Shown here: positions 1 through 6,560 of the stretch, in pieces
Layout: each line of letters starts with the position of its first letter
How positions within the stretch are numbered: position 1 is the first letter of the stretch
Assembly: GCA_937876385.1 (NCBI GenBank)
Contig: CALFHQ010001015.1
Coordinates: forward strand, 1 to 6,560
Reading direction: 5' to 3'
Length of the DNA: 6,560 nt
Source of the DNA: an uncultured Pseudomonadota bacterium
GTDB taxonomy: Bacteria; Myxococcota_A; UBA9042; CAIXZC01
Translations under genes and position numbers: made by a program
Notes under the pieces: generated by a model
Seen by the model: the letters and a program-made list of their open reading frames with translations, nothing else
Databases searched by the model: none
Told to the model about the DNA's origin: nothing

Positions 1-1
1 A

Positions 2-1528
2 CAGCGCTACCGCAGCCTCTTTGAGAACAACCAGGCAGCGATGCTTCTCATTGCCATCAAGGACGGCAGAATCGTGGACGCCAACGCCGCTGCCAGCCGC
101 TTCTACGGGTGGTCGGTGGATGAACTGAAGGAACGTACAATATACCAGATCCTCGCGTTGGAAACCGACGACGTCACCCATCGAATCTCCATGGCTGAGA
201 ACGAGGAGCAACGGCACTTCTACTCCAAACATGTGCTCGCAGATGGATCGCTTCGAGACGTGGAGGTTTTCTCCGGTCCCATCCAACTGAGGGATACGGA
301 ACTCCTTTACTCCATCGTCCATGACATCACGAGCCGGCGAGAAGCCGAGCGTCACAGCGAAGTTCTCCAGCATCAGCTCGTCCAGGCACAAAAGATGGAA
401 GCTGTGGGACAACTGGCCGGAGGGGTCGCCCATGATTTCAACAACATTCTCCAAGCCATTATGGGGTACTCCCAACTACTCATGACCTCCCCCGATGAGC
501 CCGAGAATGAGCGAGAGGAGATTCGGGAGATATACAGAGGCGCCAAACGAGCGGCTCAATTGACTCGCCAATTGTTGGCGTTCAGCCGTCGCCAGGTGAT
601 GCAGCCGGATGTCGTAGACCCCAACGTGCTTATAGAGAACCTCCTTTCTATGCTAAGGCGGGTCATCGGCGCTCACATCAAGTTGGACTGGCTCCCCGGC
701 AAGGCAATCGGGTCCATCAGCGCCGACCCCGGAATGCTCGAACAGGTTTTGATGAACTTGTGCATCAATGCCCGAGATGCCATGCCCAGCGGGGGACAAC
801 TGACCATCGAAACCCAGAACGTCCTGGTGGACTCCGAGTACTGCGAGAACCACGCCTGGGCGCTGCCGGGCCGATACGTCCTCATGAGCGTCACAGACAC
901 CGGAGTCGGAATGCCTCCAGAGGTCCTGGCGAGGATGTTCGAGCCCTTCTACACCACAAAGGCAGAGGGCTCTGGAACCGGGCTGGGAATGGCGATGGTC
1001 TACGGTATCGTCAAGCAACACGACGGGATGATCACTGGCTACAGTGAATTGAACCAGGGGACCACCATCAAGGTATATCTACCCATCAGCGAACGACGGG
1101 CCAAAAACGTCGGAAAGCTCATTGAGGGCACCGCCAAAGGTGGAGACGAGACCATCCTTCTGGCAGAAGATGACCCGTCCGTGCTCCACCTGGCCGAGAC
1201 CATCCTCGAACGGGCAGGGTATACAGTCCTCAGCGCCCGAGATGGGAAGGAAGCAGTGTCTCTCTTCAAGGAGCACGCCGACACCATCCACCTCCTGCTC
1301 TTCGACGTCGTCATGCCCGACATGGGTGGGAAAGAGGCCTTGGAGGAAATCCGCAAGTCTTCACCTGCCATACCCACCATTTTTGCCAGTGGATACAGCC
1401 AGAACGCCGTCCACACAAACTTTGTCCTCCACGAAGGACTCAGCCTCATCCACAAGCCGTACTCCGCTTCAACCCTGCTGAGAGCCATTCGAACCGCCCT
1501 CGACCAAGAGCCCGAGAAGGGAGAGTAG
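2..1528 (+). CDS. Hybrid sensor histidine kinase (PAS-HisKA-HATPase-REC), 5' end outside window
   Basis: This protein senses a signal, autophosphorylates on histidine and passes the phosphate to its own receiver domain. The frame is open to the left edge: 13 codons precede the first ATG (base 41) and read YRSLFENNQAAM, a typical PAS opening, so that ATG is internal and the true start is upstream. Counting from base 2 (508 residues visible), a PAS domain spans about 1-110. A HisKA helix pair follows, with the H-box VAHDFNN and phospho-acceptor H144 (bases 431-433). The ATPase domain has an N-box (NLCINARDAM, about 252-261), G1 box DTGVGMP (299-305), F-box FEPFYTTK and G2 GSGTGLGM (about 323-330). 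A receiver domain spans about 384-501 with the acidic pair D390/D391, phospho-acceptor D435 (bases 1304-1306), S463 and K485. All catalytic residues are present. No membrane segment is visible in this part; any transmembrane or extra sensor region would lie upstream. No DNA-binding output domain is present. The hrpB-like gene starts 3 bases downstream. Confidence 0.95.
   Translation, partial: QRYRSLFENNQAAMLLIAIKDGRIVDANAAASRFYGWSVDELKERTIYQILALETDDVTHRISMAENEEQRHFYSKHVLADGSLRDVEVFSGPIQLRDTELLYSIVHDITSRREAERHSEVLQHQLVQAQKMEAVGQLAGGVAHDFNNILQAIMGYSQLLMTSPDEPENEREEIREIYRGAKRAAQLTRQLLAFSRRQVMQPDVVDPNVLIENLLSMLRRVIGAHIKLDWLPGKAIGSISADPGMLEQVLMNLCINARDAMPSGGQLTIETQNVLVDSEYCENHAWALPGRYVLMSVTDTGVGMPPEVLARMFEPFYTTKAEGSGTGLGMAMVYGIVKQHDGMITGYSELNQGTTIKVYLPISERRAKNVGKLIEGTAKGGDETILLAEDDPSVLHLAETILERAGYTVLSARDGKEAVSLFKEHADTIHLLLFDVVMPDMGGKEALEEIRKSSPAIPTIFASGYSQNAVHTNFVLHEGLSLIHKPYSASTLLRAIRTALDQEPEKGE
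1517..1523 (+). promoter_or_regulatory. Probable ribosome binding site for the helicase gene
   Basis: The purine-rich AAGGGAG sits inside the last codons of the kinase gene, 8 bases before the TTG at 1532. It supports that TTG as start and suggests translational coupling, because ribosomes terminating at the kinase TAG (1526-1528) would be on top of the next start. Confidence 0.55.
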
Positions 1529-1531
1529 GAT

Positions 1532-3907
1532 TTGCCCTCCAAACTCCCCATCGATGCAATCCAGGGAGCACTCCTGGACGCCCTTGAGCAAGGACCAGTA
1601 GCGTTGACCGCCCCTACGGGTTCGGGAAAATCCACGCAAGTCCCACGGTGGTGCGCTGCCAAAGGAAAGGTCCTCGTGGTGGAGCCTCGCAGGGTCGCAT
1701 GCCGCGGATTGGCTCAGCGGGTGGCGGAGTTGCAAGGGGTGGAATTGGGATCCAGCGTCGGATACACCGTTCGAGACGACCGACGGGGAGACGCCCGAAC
1801 AGCCATCCATTTCGCAACACCAGGGGTGGTCTTGCGATGGCTCGCTGCTGCACGCCCCCTCGACTACACCACCGTCATTCTGGACGAATTCCACGAACGG
1901 GGGCTCGAAACCGACCTCCTCCTGGCCCTCCTTCTCGAGCGGTTCCAGGGACCTCTCCTGGTCATGTCGGCCACCATGCAGGGAGAACGCATAGCAACTC
2001 ACATCCAAGGACGCCATCTCCACGCACCCGGCCGCACCTATCCCGTGAAGAACCACTACCTGCCCGGAAGCACCTTCCTTCCTGACTCCAAAGGGCTCGA
2101 AGAGCGAGTCCTGGAGGCAGTGGCACGGTTCGGCTCAGCCCCGGGGGATTTTCTTGTCTTCATGCCGGGCAAGGGGGAAATACGCTCGGTGGCGGAGGCT
2201 CTCAAAAGGCGCACCGATTTAGAAGTGCTGGAGATTCACGGGGGACTCACGCTAAAAGAACAGAGCCGTGTGTTTCAGCCGGCCGGAAAACGCCGAGCGA
2301 TTGTCGCTACCAATGTTGCCGAAACCTCCATTACCATTCCCGGTATAGGCATCGTCATCGATTCAGGGCTCGTACGCAGAACTCGATACCACAACGGTCG
2401 AGGCTACCTCACCCTGGTCCCCATCGCCAAAGACAGCGCGGACCAACGCAGCGGTCGTGCCGGACGCCTGGGGCCGGGACTCAGCGTTCGCCTGTGGAGC
2501 CCGCAGGCTGTCCTTCCAGAGGTCACCCCTCCCGAAATCTACCGCGAAAACCTCGCCCCCATGGTGTTGGCCTGTGCTGCCTGCGGAGCCCACCCGGAGC
2601 ACCTCCCCTTTCTTGATGCCCCAAAGCCCTTCGCACTGGAACAGGCCCTCGACGATCTTCGCTTCATCCGGGCTGTGGACTCTTCGTGCAACCTGACTGA
2701 GAGAGGTCGCCTCCTTTCTGGACTCCCCTTAGACGCGCCGTTGGGAGCACTCCTGGCAGAGGCGGAAAAGATGGGGAATCTCGACGACGCTATCGACCTT
2801 GTATCGGTGCTCTCCGTCGGTCGACCGCTGTTTCGCCAGACTCCCCCCTCTCGAGAGCCCAACGACATCGGATTTCACCGATGCGACGCCGTAGCGGTCA
2901 TTCGGGCCCTCAGAACCGGCCACGGAGCTCCCGACATCAACGGAGCGACTCTGGAGGAGGCCCTTCTGGTTCGGCGGCGACTCCGAGACGCCTGGTCCAT
3001 CAGCGCTCCCCTGCCGACCACTCTGACCATCGACCGGCATGCCCTGGCGCTGGCAGCGCTTCGCAGCGACCCGAGGACGGCCCACATTCCTCGAAGGCGC
3101 AAGAAGAAAACCGCCTGGTCCAACGGCGGAACCGAAATCAGCCTGGGACGAGACAGCCTGGTCGACGAAGACAAGGCCAGAGCCCTGGTGGTTCTGGATA
3201 CCCACGCCATCGGGGTGGACTACCGAAAGCGACTGCGAATCATCACCTGCGCCATGCCGGTCCCGGTGGAGTGGCTCCTCGAAGCCGGTCTGGGGGACGA
3301 CGAGGTGGACCAACCGGCGGTGGTGGAAGGCAAGGTGGTCGCTCGAGTCAATCGGACCTTCGCCGGTGCCGTGTTGGAATCTCGAGAGGAGATCCCAGTT
3401 GGCAGACTGGCCAGGGAAGCCATGGCGACGCTGTTTACTCGAGGCAGCATCTTTCGAGAGACCGCCCAAGAGAGCCTCAAGAGACTGGAGCGACGAAGGC
3501 TCTTTCGGCGCTTGAAGCAGGGAAGACTCGTCCCTGAAACGGTGGGCTGGGAAGTCGCTGAGGAGAAACTCCCGCTGGATGCTCCCCCGCTCCGGGATTG
3601 GGCTGTGAGCCGTCTGGCCGAAGTCGGGTTTGAATCTGGGAGGGACCTTCCCCTCCTGTCTCGAGAAGATCTTCTGGTTCCTCCCCTACCCCGGAGCATC
3701 GTGGACTGGTGCGACGGCACCTTCCCCAGCCGAGTGGAGATGGGGGATGCCACCTACGACGTCACCTACGATCTCGGGCGCCGGCGAGCCACCCTCACCC
3801 TATCAAAGGGAAAACGCACCGTCCCTCCTCCCCTCGCCTACCTTCCCCCCTTTCGAGACTTCGGCGTCGTGGTGTTGCACGGCAATCAATCGTGGGAACT
3901 GAGGTAG
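1532..3907 (+). CDS. hrpB: HrpB-type DEAH-box ATP-dependent helicase
   Basis: This is a 791-residue superfamily 2 helicase of the HrpB group, predicted to be a cytoplasmic NTP-driven RNA helicase; the cellular role of HrpB is poorly defined. Motifs seen: I APTGSGKST (27-35), Ia VVEPRRVACR (49-58), II DEFHER (118-123, the HrpB form of DEAH), III SAT (146-148), V ATNVAETSITIPGI (259-272) and VI QRSGRAGR (305-312). The helicase-associated helical region follows (about 355-510). A basic RRRKKK patch is at 521-526, and an HrpB-like beta-rich region covers about 530-620. Length is close to the family's usual 800 or so. The start is TTG: the opening LPIDAI matches where HrpB proteins begin, motif I is only 26 residues in, and no in-frame ATG or GTG occurs before it. 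The last 170 or so residues do not show the W..TY..VRKELRGRYPKH signature I associate with the proteobacterial HrpB C-terminal domain, so the family call is firm for the motor and weaker for the tail. Arginine is very often encoded by CGA. Confidence 0.9.
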   Translation: MPSKLPIDAIQGALLDALEQGPVALTAPTGSGKSTQVPRWCAAKGKVLVVEPRRVACRGLAQRVAELQGVELGSSVGYTVRDDRRGDARTAIHFATPGVVLRWLAAARPLDYTTVILDEFHERGLETDLLLALLLERFQGPLLVMSATMQGERIATHIQGRHLHAPGRTYPVKNHYLPGSTFLPDSKGLEERVLEAVARFGSAPGDFLVFMPGKGEIRSVAEALKRRTDLEVLEIHGGLTLKEQSRVFQPAGKRRAIVATNVAETSITIPGIGIVIDSGLVRRTRYHNGRGYLTLVPIAKDSADQRSGRAGRLGPGLSVRLWSPQAVLPEVTPPEIYRENLAPMVLACAACGAHPEHLPFLDAPKPFALEQALDDLRFIRAVDSSCNLTERGRLLSGLPLDAPLGALLAEAEKMGNLDDAIDLVSVLSVGRPLFRQTPPSREPNDIGFHRCDAVAVIRALRTGHGAPDINGATLEEALLVRRRLRDAWSISAPLPTTLTIDRHALALAALRSDPRTAHIPRRRKKKTAWSNGGTEISLGRDSLVDEDKARALVVLDTHAIGVDYRKRLRIITCAMPVPVEWLLEAGLGDDEVDQPAVVEGKVVARVNRTFAGAVLESREEIPVGRLAREAMATLFTRGSIFRETAQESLKRLERRRLFRRLKQGRLVPETVGWEVAEEKLPLDAPPLRDWAVSRLAEVGFESGRDLPLLSREDLLVPPLPRSIVDWCDGTFPSRVEMGDATYDVTYDLGRRRATLTLSKGKRTVPPPLAYLPPFRDFGVVVLHGNQSWELR
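3901..3904 (+). promoter_or_regulatory. Probable ribosome binding site for dinB
   Basis: GAGG lies within the last codons of the helicase gene, 7 bases before the ATG at 3912, a normal spacing. It supports this ATG as the start and suggests that dinB translation is coupled to the upstream gene. Confidence 0.55.
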
Positions 3908-3911
3908 AGCC

Positions 3912-5102
3912 ATGCCCACACCTGACTGGAAACGAATCATCCTTCACGCCGACATGGACGCCTTTTTTGCCGCTGTGGAGCAGTTGGACAACCCCGAGCT
4001 TAAAGGGAAGCCCCTTCTCATCGGGGGGACAGGGAAGAGAAGCGTTGTGAGCACCGCAAGCTACGAAGCACGTCCCTTCGGGGTAGGAAGTGCCATGCCC
4101 ATGGCCATCGCCCTTCGAAAGTGCCCTGACGCCATTGTCCTGCCTCCACGGTTCAAGCGGTACGAGGAAGTCTCTCGAATCATCATGTCAGTGTTCGCCA
4201 GCTTCTCTCCGCTGGTCGAGCCCCTCTCTCTGGACGAAGCGTTCCTCGACATGTCGGGGTCGGTGCGAATCTTCGGACCGCCGGAGGAGATGGGCAGAAA
4301 GGTGAAGGAAGCGGTGTTCGAAGCCACCGGAGGGCTCACCGTGTCGGTGGGCTGTGCCAACTCCAAGTTCGTCGCCAAAGTCGCCAGCGACCACAAGAAA
4401 CCGGACGGACTCACCGTGGTGCCTCCAGAGACTGTGCGCTCCTTCTTGTGGCCCATGGATGTCTCGAAGCTCTGGGGGGTGGGGCCCAAAACTCTGGAGA
4501 AGCTTCACAAGGCTGGACTCAGAAAGATCCGGGACGTTGCATCGGAAGATCCAGAGACCTTGCAGAGGGTGCTGGGCAACCAGGGAGTTCAACTTCATCG
4601 CCTCGCCAATGGGTTGGACCTGCGAGAGGTGACCTCCCCGCAGGAGCGCAAGAGCATCGGAGCCGAAACAACGCTGGAACAAGACATCACCGGAGTGGAT
4701 GCCATCCGTCCCCACCTCATCCGTTGCGCCGACCGAATCGCCCGCACCCTTCGAAAGGAGGGGCTCGTGGCAGGGGGCGTCCGGGTCAAATTGAAGACAA
4801 ACCGGTTCCGCCTGATGACCCGTCAGACTGCCATGGTTCCGGGCACAGACAATGCCGACCTCCTTCTCGAGAAAGCCCTCCCGCTGCTCTCCGCCTTCGA
4901 CCTCACGACCCCCTTTCGCCTGGTGGGGATGGCCGCTTTTGACCTCCGCCCGGGCGGGCAATCGGGCTCCCTCTGGCAAACCCCTCGCCAGCAGCGACTT
5001 CGCCGGGTGGATCGGGCAGCAGACGCCATCGAGGAGCGATTTGGACCGGGGACGTTGAGGCGGGGAACCAGCTTGAGGGAGCAAGAAGAGGACGAGGAAT
5101 AG
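3912..5102 (+). CDS. dinB: DNA polymerase IV, Y-family translesion polymerase
   Basis: This error-prone polymerase copies past damaged template bases and lacks proofreading. The 396-residue protein is complete for a DinB. The N-terminal palm motif HADMDAFFAAVE (12-23) carries metal ligand D14, and F19 aligns with the steric-gate Phe13 of E. coli Pol IV. YEARPFGVGSAMP (51-63) is the fingers signature. LSLDEAFLDM (105-114) provides catalytic D108 and E109 (bases 4233-4238). SVGCANSKFVAKVASDHKKPDGL (145-167) completes the palm. LWGVGPKTLEKLHKAGL (187-203) is the thumb helix-hairpin-helix. The little-finger domain runs from about 245 to 345. The C-terminal stretch has QSGSLW (350-355), a poor match to the internal QLxLF-type clamp motif of many DinB proteins, followed by the usual RLRRVDRAADAIEERFG helix and an acidic tail (REQEEDEE). 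The gene begins 4 bases after the helicase stop and is probably cotranscribed with it. No LexA-like operator can be placed directly upstream, so any SOS control would act at the operon's promoter outside the window. Confidence 0.95.
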   Translation: MPTPDWKRIILHADMDAFFAAVEQLDNPELKGKPLLIGGTGKRSVVSTASYEARPFGVGSAMPMAIALRKCPDAIVLPPRFKRYEEVSRIIMSVFASFSPLVEPLSLDEAFLDMSGSVRIFGPPEEMGRKVKEAVFEATGGLTVSVGCANSKFVAKVASDHKKPDGLTVVPPETVRSFLWPMDVSKLWGVGPKTLEKLHKAGLRKIRDVASEDPETLQRVLGNQGVQLHRLANGLDLREVTSPQERKSIGAETTLEQDITGVDAIRPHLIRCADRIARTLRKEGLVAGGVRVKLKTNRFRLMTRQTAMVPGTDNADLLLEKALPLLSAFDLTTPFRLVGMAAFDLRPGGQSGSLWQTPRQQRLRRVDRAADAIEERFGPGTLRRGTSLREQEEDEE

Positions 5103-5110
5103 GAGAGGCC

Positions 5111-6256
5111 TTACAGCTTCTTCAGAGAAACCCCGCTGGCCTTCTTCCACTCTCCCTTCAGCACGTTCAGCAGCAAGGCCGTTTCAGGCTCATGCTCGGG
5201 GTGCTCTTTGTACAGAAGATGGATGGATGCATCGTCGGACAAGGGAGCTGTCACGTACGCTCCGTCCAGCCCGGGGGCCAGGTTCGCTTCGAAGTACTCC
5301 TGGGTGCGGGTGTAGAACTTCTCCCCGGTGGAGTGGTCGAGGTACCCCAGAAAAGAACTCTGAGACAAAAAGCGATTCAGGTAGTAAACGGCGTACTGCT
5401 GGTGCTGAAACATCAGCCCCATGTTCTGAGCGGCGTAGGCTCGCCAATCGGTCAGGATGTCGTCCACGAAGACGATATCAAAGCCTCCACACAGGGCTGA
5501 GACCTTGTCTGCGACGAGCCCCCCATTTGACATCCCATAGAGAGAAACGCGCTGGTACTGCTCCTTCAGCTTCAGGCCGTGAGAGAGGTCGCACACGGTG
5601 CGCACCCACAGGCCGTAAATCTGCGCTCCCCACAACGCCAGACTGGCATTGATGAAGCCGCTGACGACACCATCACAGCTCAACTCGGGAACGAGAACGT
5701 CATACCCCTCGTCGAAGAGCTTCCTCCCTACGGCGTGCATGTAGTCTTCGGACTCCGTGAGCCCCAGGGTATCTTCGGCGGTTGTGTTGTGACCGTGGAG
5801 CACGACTACCATTTCCGCACTTTTTGGGGAGTGCGCCAGGAGAAGTGCGCGGGTGGCGATGGGGGGACGCCCGAAGCGAATACGAAAGTCGGTGAGCTTC
5901 CCTCCGGCGACATCCTTCTCTTCTGCCACCTGCAACGAGGCTCCCTTTGACGCGGGGGGGTCAAAGGCATCCAGACCGATCCCCTCGGCCAGCAGGGCGG
6001 GGAACTCCTTTTGAGTCTGCATGGAAGTGGGGGGAGGCAAGCTGGCCAATTGACCGGCAAGATTGTCCTCGAACCTCGGTTCGTGAGGGGCGGGCTGCGG
6101 GACCCCGGCCTGAATGTTCACCAACTCTTCATCCGACAAGGGAGGTTGGGGGCCGCTCTCCACAACAAAGAGCAGAACCAACGCGCCCACGAAAACGAGA
6201 TTCAAGATTCCGATCACGACCGGGAAACTGAATCGCCGGGGTTCCTTTGATTCCAA
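5111..6256 (-). CDS. Membrane-anchored alpha/beta hydrolase, substrate unknown
   Basis: This 381-residue protein has a charged N-terminus (MESKEPRR) and one hydrophobic segment at about 11-32 without a lipobox Cys. That suggests a signal anchor with the rest in the periplasm or outside the membrane. A proline-rich, low-complexity linker (about 35-115) precedes an alpha/beta hydrolase domain. VVLHGHN (151-157) fits the oxyanion HG loop. GMSNGG (241-246) is the nucleophile elbow GxSxG with S243 (bases 5528-5530). The C-terminal EHPEHE (351-356) probably supplies the catalytic His (H355), and D307 in GYLDHSTG is a plausible acid, but the triad assignment is inferred. Esterase, lipase or peptidase activity is possible; I cannot name the substrate. 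The start is TTG with a strong GGAGG 5 bases upstream; the next in-frame Met (79) would remove the membrane segment. It follows the vWA-like gene by 14 bases and converges on dinB with 8 bases between stops. Confidence 0.85.
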   Translation of the reverse strand: MESKEPRRFSFPVVIGILNLVFVGALVLLFVVESGPQPPLSDEELVNIQAGVPQPAPHEPRFEDNLAGQLASLPPPTSMQTQKEFPALLAEGIGLDAFDPPASKGASLQVAEEKDVAGGKLTDFRIRFGRPPIATRALLLAHSPKSAEMVVVLHGHNTTAEDTLGLTESEDYMHAVGRKLFDEGYDVLVPELSCDGVVSGFINASLALWGAQIYGLWVRTVCDLSHGLKLKEQYQRVSLYGMSNGGLVADKVSALCGGFDIVFVDDILTDWRAYAAQNMGLMFQHQQYAVYYLNRFLSQSSFLGYLDHSTGEKFYTRTQEYFEANLAPGLDGAYVTAPLSDDASIHLLYKEHPEHEPETALLLNVLKGEWKKASGVSLKKL

Positions 6257-6261
6257 ATTGT

Positions 6262-6266
6262 CCTCC
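6262..6266 (-). promoter_or_regulatory. Strong ribosome binding site of the hydrolase gene
   Basis: On the - strand GGAGG lies 5 bases before the TTG at 6256-6254, inside the 14-base gap after the upstream gene's TAA. It is the clearest Shine-Dalgarno in the window. It decides the start codon in favour of TTG and keeps the N-terminal anchor in the protein. Confidence 0.75.
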
Positions 6267-6270
6267 GAAC

Positions 6271-6560
6271 TTACTGGCCCGCGGTGTCCTCAGGGTTGGT
6301 GTTCTCCGGAAGGGGAATCCCTTCCCAGTCGGGGATGCAGCCGAGCATGTTCTGCTTGATGTCGATCATCTCCAACATCTGCGCCAGGAGCGCTTCCGGG
6401 TCCATGGTGTTGGCATGGTAGTAACTGCCGCCGCCGTGGTCGGCGATGGCCATGTTCGTAGCGGCTCCCTCACCGTCTGATGCGTCGATGACGTGGGTGA
6501 TGATTTCAATGGGTTTGCCATCGTAGCTCGACAAACGCCAGGGAGTCTCCGTATTGGAGG
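6271..6560 (-). CDS. C-terminal part of probable vWA-like domain protein, 5' end outside window
   Basis: The frame is open to the right edge, so the TTG at 6534 is probably internal; at least 8 further codons (SNTETPWR) precede it, giving about 96 visible residues. KPIEIITHVIDA followed by MAIADHGGGSYYHANTMDPEALLAQMLEMI looks like the last strands and helices of a von Willebrand factor A fold. The GGGxYYxA plus 'EALLxxMLxMI' pattern is familiar from PilY1-type and related surface vWA proteins. About 40 residues follow (with one Cys, in MLGCIPDWEG), ending NPEDTAGQ, with no obvious anchor. The MIDAS metal site, if present, lies outside the window. The gene sits 14 bases upstream of the anchored hydrolase on the same strand, which suggests one operon. 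The fold call rests on a short stretch and could be wrong. Confidence 0.6.
   Translation of the reverse strand, partial: SNTETPWRLSSYDGKPIEIITHVIDASDGEGAATNMAIADHGGGSYYHANTMDPEALLAQMLEMIDIKQNMLGCIPDWEGIPLPENTNPEDTAGQ

Noticed and set aside
41..43. ATG at 41 as the true start of the kinase
   Set aside because: The 13 in-frame codons before it encode a conserved PAS opening and the frame stays open to the edge, so the gene begins outside the window.
1039..1662. 207-codon open frame on the - strand spanning the kinase/helicase junction
   Set aside because: It overlaps the receiver domain and the helicase start, both of which are clearly coding on the + strand. Its composition is that of a shadow frame.
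2729..3469. 246-codon open frame on the - strand opposite the helicase
   Set aside because: It is a shadow of the helicase frame with no motif, no credible ribosome site and no homology I recognise.
5085..5125. AAGAAG ... CTTCTT inverted repeat at the dinB/hydrolase junction as a bidirectional terminator
   Set aside because: The stem is only about 6 AT-rich pairs with a loop of more than 25 bases and no T-run, too weak to call.
4188..5150. 320-codon open frame on the - strand opposite dinB
   Set aside because: It lies across the fully conserved dinB frame and runs into the hydrolase 3' end. Its translation shows no recognisable domain, and long antisense frames are common where GC-rich codons avoid stops.
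6532..6534. TTG at 6534 as the start of the rightmost gene
   Set aside because: The frame stays open to the edge, no good ribosome site precedes it, and starting there would leave only a fragment of a domain.

Overview
The window holds five protein-coding genes packed almost end to end. Three lie on the + strand (a hybrid sensor histidine kinase cut by the left edge, an HrpB-type DEAH-box helicase, and a DinB-type Y-family DNA polymerase). Two lie on the - strand (a membrane-anchored alpha/beta hydrolase, and the C-terminal end of a probable von Willebrand factor A-like protein cut by the right edge). I see no RNA genes, insertion sequences, CRISPR arrays or long repeats, and no gene-free stretch longer than about 15 bases.

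Organism: the sequence is a bacterial chromosome of roughly 60% GC by eye. It has an unusually large share of CGA arginine codons and TTG starts on two genes. An HPK4-like kinase with a C-terminal receiver domain, an HrpB-family helicase and a PilY1-like vWA fragment would fit a Gram-negative lineage such as Myxococcota/Deltaproteobacteria. This is inference from gene content, not identification.

Layout: bases 2-1528 encode PAS-HisKA-HATPase-REC. The helicase starts 3 bases after that stop, at a TTG (1532-3907). dinB starts 4 bases after the helicase stop (3912-5102). The three are probably one transcript whose promoter lies left of the window. dinB meets the leftward hydrolase gene (5111-6256) tail to tail with 8 bases between their stop codons. 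The hydrolase follows the vWA-like gene (6271-6560, partial) by 14 bases, with a strong GGAGG in the gap, so these two probably form a second operon entering from the right.

How the genes might work together: signal perception, RNA helicase activity and translesion synthesis in one tight cluster could suggest a stress-response unit, but nothing in the sequence proves a functional link. The - strand pair looks like a separate envelope-associated function. No previously undescribed system can be shown from this window alone. The most useful leads are the divergent helicase C-terminus, the vWA/anchored-hydrolase pair, and whether the kinase-helicase-polymerase order is conserved.
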